A DNA stretch of 64,000 nt from Saccharomycopsis fibuligera x Saccharomycopsis cf. fibuligera. Taxonomy: Eukaryota; Ascomycota; Saccharomycetes; Ascoideales; Saccharomycopsidaceae. The notes under the pieces were generated by a model. The model saw nothing but the letters and a program-made list of their open reading frames with translations, was not told the origin of the DNA and searched no databases. The first letter of the stretch is position 1; every line of letters begins with the position of its first letter. This document shows, piece after piece, positions 31,044 to 44,117 of the stretch. The translations under genes and the position numbers were made by a program. The stretch covers positions 310,001 through 374,000 of the forward strand of contig CP012815.1 of assembly GCA_001936135.1 (NCBI GenBank). Reading direction: 5' to 3'.

Positions 31044-32816
31044 CTGTTACTCACCACCAAGCTGCTTACGAATCAATGGCTGGGAAGAATATTGCTGCTG
31101 CTGATGCGAGAAAAGCATTTTCTGATCACCACAAGGCATATTTACATGACATTGGTTCTGTTCCTATTAGAGCTATTGAAGGTTTAAAGACAGTTGAAGC
31201 CGGTCCTTCAAGGTTGTTCATCGAAGAGGGAGAATCAGACGGTGATACAAGTGGTTACATCAGTGATGCTGAACAAGCCTTTTTGGCCGTTGCCCGTACG
31301 AAGTACTTGATACCTGAAACTTACCATCAGGTACTCAACTCGAGTGAGAAGGAGAAATGGATTGCTGCCATAGCTGAAGAGTTATCAGCAATAGACAATC
31401 TCAATGTCTACGAATTAGTGAAAGATACTCCAGACATTCAATCCATTGCTTTACGTTGGGTGTTTGCAGTGAAGGATGATCCAAGTGGTGAGAGATTTAA
31501 GGCTCGCTTGGTCTGCAAAGGTTTCAGTCAAGAGAAAGGCGTCAACTTTCTCAACTCATGGGCTCCTGTTATGAGCTTTGACACTATGCGAATCACATTT
31601 GCACTTGCTGCCTTGAATAAGTATGTTGTCTGTCAGATGGATACCTCTACTGCTTTTCTTTATGGTGACATTGACTTCGATGTTTATGTGAGACCACCTG
31701 CTGGTACGGCCACTCCCAAGGGGCACTTATGGAAGTTGAAGAAAGGATTGTATGGTTTGAAGCAGTCCCCAAAAATCTGGTATGACACAATCTCCAAAGT
31801 GCTTGTTACTGCCGGTTTGGAAGCTAGTACGATCGATCCCTGTTTGTTCAAAGGAAATGACTGTCTTGTTGCTATTTACGTGGACGACTTGCTAATTTGT
31901 GGCAAAACTCAGAAGGTTGTTGATGACATTAAGGCTGCTCTTAACCTAAAATTCAAAATGAAAGACTTGGGCTTTCCCGAAATCTTCTTGGGTGTCACAG
32001 TCCAGTCGTTGAATGGTGGGGATATCAAACTTAGCATGCTGAACTTCATTGACAAGATTATGTCCGAGCACGGTGTTGTCAAGTTAGGTAAAGTGGACAC
32101 GCCTATGGTGAAAGGGTTTGACCCATATGATGAAAACTCACCAGAGTTGTCGGCTGAGGAGCAGACCAAATTTCGCTCTATTATTGGGACTTTACTTTAC
32201 GTTGCAAACTCTGTCAGAAGTGACATTTCATTTCCCATCAGTCTTCTCAGTCAGTTCGTTGTCAAGGCGAGAGCTACACACTTGAAAGCTGCTTACAGAG
32301 TGTTCCACTATCTCATTGAAACTAAAGATCAAGGTCTTGTCTACGGCAAGGAAGGCGGTAATGTTGACATCAAAGACTTTAGATATTTGGACAAGTCCAA
32401 AACTGACGGTCTTGTCTCGGACTATCCTGCTGAACAAAACTACAGAATTACCGTGTTCAGCGATTCAGATTATGCTACCTCAAAACTGGACAGAAAGCTG
32501 CAAAGTGGCCACTTGGTGATGATCAATAACCAGATTGTGTCTTGGTCTAGCAGAAAACAAAGTTGCGTTGCCTTTAGCAGTGCAGAAGCTGAGTATGTTG
32601 CTTTGAGCGATGCTGCCAGAACCGGGGTCTATGTTATGAACCTACTTAATGAAATTGGCTTTCCCTGCTCCTACATCAACTGCGCCAGCGACAATCTTAG
32701 TGCTCTCACACTTAGCGCACACAAGGCTTCCCATCAGAAAACAAAACATATTGCTGTTAGATTCTATTTTATCAGAACTTTGGTTGAACAAAAGGTGATC
32801 AAACTTAACTACGTCA
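31044..32816 (+). mobile_element. Family K pol fragment: RT and RNase H
   Basis: Open frame ending at 32824. Parts: integrase C-terminal/linker region, RT (RWVFAVKDD, QMDTSTAFLYGDI, AIYVDDLLI) and RNase H (FSDSDYATS, SSAEAEYVALSD). RNase H contains an in-frame CTG at the S of RKSxSG, read as Ser in CUG-Ser yeasts. The frame runs a few codons into the following LTR. A fragment of an element, not a complete one. Confidence 0.85.
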
Positions 32817-33231
32817 TGTTGTAGTTTGATAAACCTATCACTTGACATAACGTTATATCCTGAAAATAAATCACAAAACACTTGTTGCTATTAACTATAT
32901 CCTATATATGAAAAACATCAATCAGTCACAAAGATGGAGGAGACGCCCCTTATTTATAGTCAGTCAGGGTGGCTGTGCCGGGACTGATGCATGACTAGTG
33001 TGGCCACATAGAATCTTCTAGAATATTCCGGAACTGCACGGATATGCACGGAACTGCACGGAAATGTATGGAACATCATGGAATTTCTTGGAACATCATG
33101 GAACATCATGGAACTTCATGGAACACTATGGAACTTCATGGAACATTATGGAACTTCATGGAACATTATGGAACTTGATGGAAGATTCTAGAGCTTTCTC
33201 GTATATGTCTCGTATACTATGCAACCTTCTA
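32817..33231 (-). repeat. H LTR, partial
   Basis: Starts TGTTGTAGTTTGAT (inverse orientation) and is followed after about 415 bp by the start of a second H LTR in the same direction. Confidence 0.85.
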
Positions 33232-33755
33232 TGTTGTAGTTTGATAAACCTATCACTTGACATAACGTTATATCCTGAAAATAAATCACAAAACACTTGT
33301 TGTTATTAACTATATCCTATATATGAAAAACATCAATCAGTCACAAAGATGGAGGAGACGCCCCTTATTTATAGTCAGTCAGGGTGGCTGTGCCGGGACT
33401 GATGCATGACTAGTGTGGCCACATAGAATCTTCTAGAATATTCCGGAACTGCACGGATATGCACGGAAATGTATGGAACATCATGGAACTTCTTGGAACA
33501 TCATGGAACATCATGGAACTTCATGGTGCACTATGGAACTTCATGGAACATTATGGAACTTGATGGAAGATTCTAGAGCTTTCTCGTATATGTCTCGTAT
33601 ATTATGCAACCTTCTAGAATGTTCTCGAACAATCTCGTATTTTCTCGTATATCGTGGAACATTCTAGAACAACATCGAATCCTCTGGAAACTCATGGAAT
33701 ATTCTAGAACTTTCTAGAAGCAACTGGATCTATCTTTGAATTATTACTCTCAACA
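33232..33755 (-). repeat. H LTR (524 bp)
   Basis: Inverse orientation, TGTTGTAG...CTCAACA. Fifty bp shorter than the 574-bp form. It is the 3' LTR of the H fragment to its right. Confidence 0.9.
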
Positions 33756-34959
33756 CCCTCTCTTAATTCAAAGTCTCGCATCCCACAATAACCACGTAGT
33801 AGTTGGAACTGGTCGGCCGGTATGGCTTTGGTAAAGATATCGGCAACCATGACTCCAGTTGATAAGTACTCTAACTGAATTCGGCCCTTGGCAATATGGT
33901 CCCTGATGAAATTCAACCTGATGTCAATGTGCTTCGTTCTGTGATGGGAGCTAGGGTGTTTGGCTATGTCAATGCAGCTCTGGTTGTCGTCGTACATCTT
34001 GACAGACTCAATTGCAATGCCAAACTCGTTGAACAACTGCCTTAGCCATAAGCCTTCTTTGGCACCCTCACACAATGCCATATACTCTGCTTCAGCAGTA
34101 GACAATGCAACCGTTGGCTGCTTCTTCGATCTCCAAGTTATTGCACCACCAGCATATTTGAACACAAAACCGGTGGTGGACTTCCTCGTAGCCTTGTCGT
34201 TTGCCCAGTCTGCATCACAGTAGCCCTGTAAGCGAGTTGTCTGGTTGTGGCTTTGATAAAATAAACCAACATCTGCTGTGCCTTTCAAATATCTTAGTAC
34301 TCGTTTCGCAGCACGAAGGTGGACCTCCTTGGGCTCTTTGAGGTATCTCGACAATACACCAACAACGTAGCTTATGTCTGCTCTGACCGTATTAGCAGCA
34401 AACAAGAGCTTTCCAATAATGGATCTGTACCTAGTAGCATCACAGTCTTTACTGCCTGTGTCCGCGCTCGTCAAGTCCTGTCCGACAACTGCTGGTGTGG
34501 GTTCACTGTGACAGTCTTGCATTCCAAACTCGCTAAGCAACGACTGAATGTAGTCTCGAAGACTCAACTTGATCCCACTCTCTGTCTGCTCAATGTTCAT
34601 GCCTAGGAACTTCTTTGTAGCACCCAAGTCTTTCATTTTAAACTCATTCATTAGCTCTGTTTTCACAATGTCTATTGCTTCCTTGGTGCTACCAGCAATA
34701 AGCAAATCATCCACATATAGCGCAACCATCACAAAGGACTTTTCACTTTTGCGAGTGTATAGGCAATATTCAGCTTGATTCCGTCTGAAGCCTAGCTTTT
34801 CCAAGACGCCGTTGATCTTGTCATTCCACACAAGAGGAGCCTGTTTCAAACCATACAAGCTCTTCTTCAATCTGAGCACTTTATCTTCATTGCCCTTTGC
34901 AACATAGCCTTCTGGTTGTGTCATGTATAATTCTTCCTCAAGCTCACCATTCAAGAACG
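33756..34959 (-). mobile_element. H pol fragment: RT end and RNase H
   Basis: Minus-strand frame ending inside the LTR to its left. Parts: RT (YVDDLLIAG) and RNase H (DWANDKATRKSTTG, STAEAEYMALC). Cut at 34959 by the next H LTR. Fragment. Confidence 0.85.
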
Positions 34960-35523
34960 TGTTGAGAGTAATAATTCAAAGATAGATCCAGTTGCTTCTA
35001 GAAAGTTCTAGAATATTCCATGAGTTTCCAGAGGATTCGATGTTGTTCTAGAATGTTCCACGATATACGAGAAAATACGAGATTGTTCGAGAACATTCTA
35101 GAAGGTTGCATAGTATACGAGACATATACGAGAAAGCTCTAGAATCTTCCATCAAGTTCCATAATGTTCCATGAAGTTCCATAGTGCACCATGAAGTTCC
35201 ATGATGTTCCATGAAGTTCCATGATGTTCCATGATGTTCCATGATGTTCCATGATGTTCCAAGAAGTTCCATGATGTTCCATACATTTCCGTGCATATCC
35301 GTGCAGTTCCGGAATATTCTAGAAGATTCTATGTGGCCACACTAGTCATGCATCAGTCCCGGCACAGCCACCCTGACTGACTATAAATAAGGGGCGTCTC
35401 CTCCATCTTTGTGACTGATTGATGTTTTTCATATATAGGATATAGTTAATAACAACAAGTGTTTTGTGATTTATTTTCAGGATATAACGTTATGTCAAGT
35501 GATAGGTTTATCAAACTACAACA
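34960..35523 (+). repeat. H LTR (564 bp)
   Basis: Copy of 30440-31043 with four fewer 10-bp units. Confidence 0.9.
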
Positions 35524-37296
35524 CTGTTACTCACCACCAAGCTGCTTACGAATCAATGGCTGGGAAGAATATTGCTGCTGCTGATGCGAGAAAAGCATTT
35601 TCTGATCACCACAAGGCATATTTACATGACATTGGTTCTGTTCCTATTAGAGCTATTGAAGGTTTAAAGACAGTTGAAGCCGGTCCTTCAAGGTTGTTCA
35701 TCGAAGAGGGAGAATCAGACGGTGATACAAGTGGTTACATCAGTGATGCTGAACAAGCCTTTTTGGCCGTTGCCCGTACGAAGTACTTGATACCTGAAAC
35801 TTACCATCAGGTACTCAACTCGAGTGAGAAGGAGAAATGGATTGCTGCCATAGCTGAAGAGTTATCAGCAATAGACAATCTCAATGTCTACGAATTAGTG
35901 AAAGATACTCCAGACATTCAATCCATTGCTTTACGTTGGGTGTTTGCAGTGAAGGATGATCCAAGTGGTGAGAGATTTAAGGCTCGCTTGGTCTGCAAAG
36001 GTTTCAGTCAAGAGAAAGGCGTCAACTTTCTCAACTCATGGGCTCCTGTTATGAGCTTTGACACTATGCGAATCACATTTGCACTTGCTGCCTTGAATAA
36101 GTATGTTGTCTGTCAGATGGATACCTCTACTGCTTTTCTTTATGGTGACATTGACTTCGATGTTTATGTGAGACCACCTGCTGGTACGGCCACTCCCAAG
36201 GGGCACTTATGGAAGTTGAAGAAAGGATTGTATGGTTTGAAGCAGTCCCCAAAAATCTGGTATGACACAATCTCCAAAGTGCTTGTTACTGCCGGTTTGG
36301 AAGCTAGTACGATCGATCCCTGTTTGTTCAAAGGAAATGACTGTCTTGTTGCTATTTACGTGGACGACTTGCTAATTTGTGGCAAAACTCAGAAGGTTGT
36401 TGATGACATTAAGGCTGCTCTTAACCTAAAATTCAAAATGAAAGACTTGGGCTTTCCCGAAATCTTCTTGGGTGTCACAGTCCAGTCGTTGAATGGTGGG
36501 GATATCAAACTTAGCATGCTGAACTTCATTGACAAGATTATGTCCGAGCACGGTGTTGTCAAGTTAGGTAAAGTGGACACGCCTATGGTGAAAGGGTTTG
36601 ACCCATATGATGAAAACTCACCAGAGTTGTCGGCTGAGGAGCAGACCAAATTTCGCTCTATTATTGGGACTTTACTTTACGTTGCAAACTCTGTCAGAAG
36701 TGACATTTCATTTCCCATCAGTCTTCTCAGTCAGTTCGTTGTCAAGGCGAGAGCTACACACTTGAAAGCTGCTTACAGAGTGTTCCACTATCTCATTGAA
36801 ACTAAAGATCAAGGTCTTGTCTACGGCAAGGAAGGCGGTAATGTTGACATCAAAGACTTTAGATATTTGGACAAGTCCAAAACTGACGGTCTTGTCTCGG
36901 ACTATCCTGCTGAACAAAACTACAGAATTACCGTGTTCAGCGATTCAGATTATGCTACCTCAAAACTGGACAGAAAGCTGCAAAGTGGCCACTTGGTGAT
37001 GATCAATAACCAGATTGTGTCTTGGTCTAGCAGAAAACAAAGTTGCGTTGCCTTTAGCAGTGCAGAAGCTGAGTATGTTGCTTTGAGCGATGCTGCCAGA
37101 ACCGGGGTCTATGTTATGAACCTACTTAATGAAATTGGCTTTCCCTGCTCCTACATCAACTGCGCCAGCGACAATCTTAGTGCTCTCACACTTAGCGCAC
37201 ACAAGGCTTCCCATCAGAAAACAAAACATATTGCTGTTAGATTCTATTTTATCAGAACTTTGGTTGAACAAAAGGTGATCAAACTTAACTACGTCA
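35524..37296 (+). mobile_element. Family K pol fragment, second copy
   Basis: Same sequence and frame as 31044-32816 (RT, RNase H), with the same CTG at the conserved serine (36978-36980). Confidence 0.85.
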
Positions 37297-37711
37297 TGTT
37301 GTAGTTTGATAAACCTATCACTTGACATAACGTTATATCCTGAAAATAAATCACAAAACACTTGTTGCTATTAACTATATCCTATATATGAAAAACATCA
37401 ATCAGTCACAAAGATGGAGGAGACGCCCCTTATTTATAGTCAGTCAGGGTGGCTGTGCCGGGACTGATGCATGACTAGTGTGGCCACATAGAATCTTCTA
37501 GAATATTCCGGAACTGCACGGATATGCACGGAACTGCACGGAAATGTATGGAACATCATGGAATTTCTTGGAACATCATGGAACATCATGGAACTTCATG
37601 GAACACTATGGAACTTCATGGAACATTATGGAACTTCATGGAACATTATGGAACTTGATGGAAGATTCTAGAGCTTTCTCGTATATGTCTCGTATACTAT
37701 GCAACCTTCTA
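37297..37711 (-). repeat. H LTR, partial (second copy)
   Basis: Counterpart of 32817-33231. Confidence 0.85.
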
Positions 37712-38235
37712 TGTTGTAGTTTGATAAACCTATCACTTGACATAACGTTATATCCTGAAAATAAATCACAAAACACTTGTTGTTATTAACTATATCCTAT
37801 ATATGAAAAACATCAATCAGTCACAAAGATGGAGGAGACGCCCCTTATTTATAGTCAGTCAGGGTGGCTGTGCCGGGACTGATGCATGACTAGTGTGGCC
37901 ACATAGAATCTTCTAGAATATTCCGGAACTGCACGGATATGCACGGAAATGTATGGAACATCATGGAACTTCTTGGAACATCATGGAACATCATGGAACT
38001 TCATGGTGCACTATGGAACTTCATGGAACATTATGGAACTTGATGGAAGATTCTAGAGCTTTCTCGTATATGTCTCGTATATTATGCAACCTTCTAGAAT
38101 GTTCTCGAACAATCTCGTATTTTCTCGTATATCGTGGAACATTCTAGAACAACATCGAATCCTCTGGAAACTCATGGAATATTCTAGAACTTTCTAGAAG
38201 CAACTGGATCTATCTTTGAATTATTACTCTCAACA
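37712..38235 (-). repeat. H LTR (524 bp, second copy)
   Basis: Counterpart of 33232-33755, same length. Confidence 0.9.
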
Positions 38236-39959
38236 CCCTCTCTTAATTCAAAGTCTCGCATCCCACAATAACCACGTAGTAGTTGGAACTGGTCGGCCGG
38301 TATGGCTTTGGTAAAGATATCGGCAACCATGACTCCAGTTGATAAGTACTCTAACTGAATTCGGCCCTTGGCAATATGGTCCCTGATGAAATTCAACCTG
38401 ATGTCAATGTGCTTCGTTCTGTGATGGGAGCTAGGGTGTTTGGCTATGTCAATGCAGCTCTGGTTGTCGTCGTACATCTTGACAGACTCAATTGCAATGC
38501 CAAACTCGTTGAACAACTGCCTTAGCCATAAGCCTTCTTTGGCACCCTCACACAATGCCATATACTCTGCTTCAGCAGTAGACAATGCAACCGTTGGCTG
38601 CTTCTTCGATCTCCAAGTTATTGCACCACCAGCATATTTGAACACAAAACCGGTGGTGGACTTCCTCGTAGCCTTGTCGTTTGCCCAGTCTGCATCACAG
38701 TAGCCCTGTAAGCGAGTTGTCTGGTTGTGGCTTTGATAAAATAAACCAACATCTGCTGTGCCTTTCAAATATCTTAGTACTCGTTTCGCAGCACGAAGGT
38801 GGACCTCCTTGGGCTCTTTGAGGTATCTCGACAATACACCAACAACGTAGCTTATGTCTGCTCTGACCGTATTAGCAGCAAACAAGAGCTTTCCAATAAT
38901 GGATCTGTACCTAGTAGCATCACAGTCTTTACTGCCTGTGTCCGCGCTCGTCAAGTCCTGTCCGACAACTGCTGGTGTGGGTTCACTGTGACAGTCTTGC
39001 ATTCCAAACTCGCTAAGCAACGACTGAATGTAGTCTCGAAGACTCAACTTGATCCCACTCTCTGTCTGCTCAATGTTCATGCCTAGGAACTTCTTTGTAG
39101 CACCCAAGTCTTTCATTTTAAACTCATTCATTAGCTCTGTTTTCACAATGTCTATTGCTTCCTTGGTGCTACCAGCAATAAGCAAATCATCCACATATAG
39201 CGCAACCATCACAAAGGACTTTTCACTTTTGCGAGTGTATAGGCAATATTCAGCTTGATTCCGTCTGAAGCCTAGCTTTTCCAAGACGCCGTTGATCTTG
39301 TCATTCCACACAAGAGGAGCCTGTTTCAAACCATACAAGCTCTTCTTCAATCTGAGCACTTTATCTTCATTGCCCTTTGCAACATAGCCTTCTGGTTGTG
39401 TCATGTATAATTCTTCCTCAAGCTCACCATTCAAGAACGCAGTCTCCACATCCATCTGATGAACCTGTAATCCTTTCAGAGCAGCGACAGCCAACATAAT
39501 TCGGATGGACTCGTAACGAACAACGGGAGCAAACGTTTCATTGTAGTCGATACCTTTCAATTGCGAGAACCCACGAGCAACTAATCTTGCCTTGTGTAAG
39601 CCACCATCCTTGATTGTGAACACCCACTTGCAGGTGATTGGCTTTCGCCCTTCCGGCAAAGTCACCAACTCATAGGTGCTATTCTCTTTGTGTGCTTCGA
39701 TTTCTTTTTCACAGGCTTCCTTCCACTGATCCCGTTCGTCGGTCTGCATTGCACTTTTGTAACTCATTGGCACATTCTCGGTGACTGCACTGCCAGCCAT
39801 GTAACAAGTAGCAGCAAGGTTTGCTTCGTAGCCCAATAGCCTCTGCGAGTCACTCAGTTCTGATTCACTAGTATCTTCATCATCGTCGAGCTCCTCAACA
39901 GTTGGTTCAATCTTTGGAGTGAGCAATGGAACCACGGCGCTTTCGCCAGTGGACCCATG
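38236..39959 (-). mobile_element. H pol fragment, longer copy
   Basis: Minus-strand frame from 39935 that ends in the LTR at left. Parts: linker, complete RT and RNase H (583 codons with the first ones). Bounded on the right by the LTR at 39960. Fragment. Confidence 0.85.
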
Positions 39960-40523
39960 TGTTGTAGTTTGATAAACCTATCACTTGACATAACGTTATA
40001 TCCTGAAAATAAATCACAAAACACTTGTTGTTATTAACTATATCCTATATATGAAAAACATCAATCAGTCACAAAGATGGAGGAGACGCCCCTTATTTAT
40101 AGTCAGTCAGGGTGGCTGTGCCGGGACTGATGCATGACTAGTGTGGCCACATAGAATCTTCTAGAATATTCCGGAACTGCACGGATATGCACGGAACTGC
40201 ACGGAAATGTATGGAACATCATGGAACTTCTTGGAACATCATGGAACATCATGGAACTTCATGGAACTTCATGGAACACTATGGAACTTCATGGAACATT
40301 ATGGAACTTCATGGAACATTATGGAACTTCATGGAAGATTCTAGAGCTTTCTCGTATATGTCTCGTATATTATGCAACCTTCTAGAATGTTCTCGAACAA
40401 TCTCGTATTTTCTCGTATATCGTGGAACATTCTAGAACAACATCGAATCCTCTGGAAACTCATGGAATATTCTAGAACCTTCTAGAAGCAACTGGATCTA
40501 TCTTTGAATTATTGCTCTCAACA
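39960..40523 (-). repeat. H LTR (564 bp) inside K pol
   Basis: Inverse orientation, TGTTGTAG...CTCAACA. Interrupts the K element to its right within the integrase region. Confidence 0.9.
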
Positions 40524-43157
40524 TTTTGTTCCCAGCTGTAAAATTTTTGGCAAAAATGCGACAACCAAATGGAGCAACTGTGCCAACGGCTTTCGAGCGA
40601 CTAGAGAAAATCTCATATGGCGAAGGACCACCATTTCTTGGCAAGTAGTTGTGCAAGAAAACGGCATGATTGAAGCAAAAGTTCCAATATTCCTTTGTCA
40701 TTCCAGAGCTAATCATCAAGAGTTTGACCTTTTCCATGATTGTACGATTCAAGCGTTCAGAGGAGCCGTTTTGATGACTTGAATAAGGAGCCGTGAACTC
40801 AGCCTCAATATATCTCTGGCCTTGATTGTTACCAGCAAGAAACTTATTGAGCAAGACAGTATCAAACTCATTGTCAGCACGAAACTTAACGATCCGTTTG
40901 CCTTGTTGTTGCAAGACACCACTCATATACTGCGAGCATTCAATAGTTTTGGAACTGACCTCGGATTTGTACTTCAAAACTCTAACAACAGCGAAGGTGG
41001 ACCGTCTGTCAGACACAACCAAACCATAAATGTTGTTGTGCGGACCAATGACATCAGCTTGGATCATCTCACCAATATCAAAATCTTCTGGCTTTTTAGT
41101 TGAGGTACCAGAGCGTCTTTGAACAACCGAGCTGCAACTTTCACAAGTTTTCAAAACATCTTTGATTTGTTGATCAGTGAAGCCCATATGTTTAATGATA
41201 GTCTTCAATTGTTGAAACTTGGCATGTCCATTAGCCACATGGCACTGCAAAATATCTTTTGTAGCATCAGAATCACCAAGCAAAACCAAATCTGTAGCAG
41301 GAGAATTGACAACTGTTTTAACAGATGCGGGATCGATCACCCAGAATTTTCCCTGCTTGGGAATTTGAATCACTTGATTGCCTTTAGAGATCAAACCACA
41401 GTGCTTTGTCAAATGAATCTCATAGTCCTTCTCCGTCAACTTGTGGCAGCTAAGTAAATTTCTAGGAGCCTGTTCAATGAGCTTTGCATCCTCAATCTTC
41501 AAGTTTCCAATACTAACTGTTCCTTCAACCATGCAATTAGTAGTACTGCTGATTCCTTGAACAGTAACGTTTGAAACTTTCTTGTTCAGTAACATCGATC
41601 CATCATTCACAACATTGATACCAGCACCGCTGTCTAAGACAAAGCCTTTGTCAGTAACAGCGTCAGTAAGATACACTTCTTCAATGAAGTGAGTCTCCTC
41701 TGATGGTTCAGCCAGATCAGTTGAAGTATCAATGACAATTTGACCGTTGCCGTTGTGAACGACTTCAGCACCGATTGGAACTTCAACAAGATTGACAAGC
41801 TCTTTGCGGCTTTTGTAAGACTGATTTCTGTTCTTGTTTTTGTAACAGTCATTGCTGTAATGGCCAAGTTTTCCACAGGTGAAGCACTTAATAAGGAGTA
41901 CTGGCTTCTTTCTCAGTCTGGCATCTGCCAACTGAACCAACTCATCATTTGGTGGCAACTTTGCACGAGAGCCAGAATCAAACTCCACCAAGTCTCTAGC
42001 AGCTAGGTCCTTAGAGCTCTCCATAGCATCAGCGAAAGATGTGCTAAGCAATCCGCGGGCGTTGGTGAGCAAGCGGGTTTCACTAAGAGCAACATGGAGA
42101 CTCTTGGTACCAAGTAAGCTGAATCCAATAATACCACCAAAGTTGGAGAAGTTCACATCTTTGTAGTAGTACTTGAAGATTTCCAAGTAGTCTTCAATAG
42201 CATCACGGTCTTTGACAACAAATGCCTCATGGACAAAGTCGTTGAAAATTTTGACAATGTAGAATGAGTCAATTGATTTGAACTTTTTGTTGATTGTTTT
42301 CAACAAATCAAACCCTTCGGTGTAACGTTGATAGTTCTTTAACAACGAAGCGTCAACCTTTTTGTGAATAAGATGGTAGATAATATCATTGAGCTTTGGC
42401 GGATACTTGTCAAACTCATCAGAGTCTAACATTTTCTCGACATCGATAACAGTAACATCATTGATGATAACTTTCAATTTGTTTTGAAGAAATGATCTCA
42501 ACAAAGGGTACTGGAACCATTGGGTAATCGGCTTGACATTCAATTTGGAGATACCATCAAGCCTTGCTTTGTAGGTACCGTCAGCAACATCAAAATCGTT
42601 GAACTTAAACATGATAAAAAATTTTTTTTTTTTTATTTTTTTTTTTTTTATTTTTTTGTTTGTCCAGACTGTAAATCTGTAAAAAGTGGGTTGATAAAGA
42701 AGAGTTAAAAAAATAGTTTGATGAAGAAAAATAAAGTGTATTGGATAGAAAAATAAAGAGTGTAAAGTTGTTAAGCTTAGTTCTGTAAAGAAGTATATAA
42801 TAGTAGAGAACATGAAAAGAAAAGAAGCGGGAAAGGCCCGCCTTAAGTAGGAAAAATAAGTTGAGTAAATGAAATCGGAGTGGCGTAATAAGGGTGGCGG
42901 GAAAAACAAAAGTTTTCACGCAGCAGTAAGGATCGGCACCCCATGCAGAAGCGCACGCAGACGGAAGGAAAAAGTAAACAACGCACGTAGACGGAATGAA
43001 AAAGTAAACAAATAAGATGCATCAGAACTGTATACCATGCAAATGGATCAACAGTATACCATGACAATGGATGAAAACATAAAAGGAGTAAAGGAGATAA
43101 AGAGTCACAAATTAAGAAGGTAAGGACTAAAGGAAGATGAATGTTTGAATTTCAACA
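40524..43157 (-). mobile_element. Family K copia element, LTR to integrase
   Basis: Minus strand. 5' LTR starts at 43157 (TGTTGAAATTC). A poly(A)-rich leader lies at about 42613-42655 and the gag ATG at 42612 (MFKFNDFDVAD). One open frame of about 700 codons covers Gag, CCHC knuckle CFTCGKLGHYSNDC, protease VLDSGAGINVV, integrase zinc finger (H..H..CESC) and integrase core (ADVIGP, FRADNEFD, SSERLNRT). It is then cut by an H LTR. The remaining RT-RNase H part of the family is seen at 31044-32816. Interrupted once in the part present. Confidence 0.85.
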
Positions 43158-44016
43158 TTAACTCTGTCTGCCATTGCTTTTATGCGTCTGATTTCTTTGG
43201 CAAACTTATCGGCATCATAATTACCTGCATAACGAACGTTGTTAGCTTGTTTCATGATTTCGTATGGTTCGACGATGTACTTGGTAGCTTTCATAATTTT
43301 AAGTAAAGTTTTGCAGACATGTTGTTCTTCATCAAGAAGATCGCCATAATCACCAACAGTTGCTTTAAGAATTGAGGTTATCCACCATTGTTCTTTATCA
43401 GTTAGCTTTGGAAATTCATCACTGTTTTTTAAAGGCTGTGTAATGAACTCTGAGACCCCATGAATGTGCAACATAGAGAGAATATATTGCATTTGACGAA
43501 AATATTGCTCTTTCTTTCTAAAGGTTAAAGTATCCATCTGTGTTCTGGTATCTTTGAGCATCGGGGTTGGGTTGATGCCCTGAATAGCGTATGTTACGCT
43601 GGCAGCGGAGTTCGCACCATTCCGGACTTTGGAGTCTTTTGTATCTTTAGACTCAATTATTTGATTGTAAAAGCCTTGTATTTCTAATATAACTAAACAG
43701 TAGTAAATATATAACAATATTGGGTTGAACCGTATATAAATAATAATCAGACTGAATAAAATACATATTAGCGTTGAGCTATTAACAGTAGTGAATACAC
43801 AATATGCCTCATACCAAATACTGTATTTTGTGGAATGTGCATATTGTAGAATCAAATAGAAGATTTAAGAAAAATATTGAGTAAATAATATGACGTATTT
43901 GTACGTCGATATAAAGGTCTAGAACTCAATGTTCGTCAGGGTGCTTCTCATCTAGACTGATTGTGAACACAGACTGATCAGGAGTGTGAATACAAGAACG
44001 GACAATGTTCGCAACA
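43158..44016 (-). mobile_element. Family D LTR element, 5' part
   Basis: 5' LTR 44016-43620 (397 bp). Directly inside it is a TGGTGCGAACTCCGCTGCC primer-binding-like sequence starting with TGG, then a gag-like open frame (helical, e.g. QYFRQMQYILSMLHIHG) of about 150 codons that is cut at 43157 by the K LTR. D LTRs also flank tRNA-Asp at 16396 and 16989. Confidence 0.7.
43620..44016 (-). repeat. LTR family D
   Basis: 397 bp with the TGTTGCGAACATTG end at 44016, closely similar to 16396-16792. Confidence 0.8.
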
Positions 44017-44020
44017 GGAA

Positions 44021-44081
44021 TGTAACAAATCAGTCCCAGATAGCTCTTAGGTAACGATAGCTCTTAGGTAACGATAGCTCC
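44021..44081 (+). repeat. Family G LTR start, fragment
   Basis: TGTAACAAATCAGTCCCAG followed by about two 17-bp TAGCTCTTAGGTAACGA units, cut by the H LTR at 44082. Confidence 0.8.
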
Positions 44082-44117
44082 TGTTGAGAGTAATAATTCA
44101 AAGATAGATCTAGTTGC

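Larger units (their letters stand above)
30440..34959. mobile_element. Composite H/K block, tandem duplication unit 1
   Basis: Order: H LTR (+), K pol fragment (+), two H LTRs (-), H pol fragment (-). The whole order recurs at 34960 with identical K and H reading frames. Feature-to-feature offset is 4,480 bp downstream of the LTR 10-bp array; the first LTR is 40 bp longer in unit 1, which accounts for the 4,520-bp unit length. Confidence 0.85.
34960..39959. mobile_element. Composite H/K block, tandem duplication unit 2
   Basis: Same order as 30440-34959, but the H pol fragment extends about 520 bp further. The two 612-codon K frames and the overlapping H frames are identical at protein level, so the duplication is recent. 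Confidence 0.85.

Noticed and set aside
43127-43855. One 242-codon minus-strand frame as a single protein
   Set aside because: It runs from a D LTR through the D gag into a K LTR, so it is a chance fusion of three element parts.
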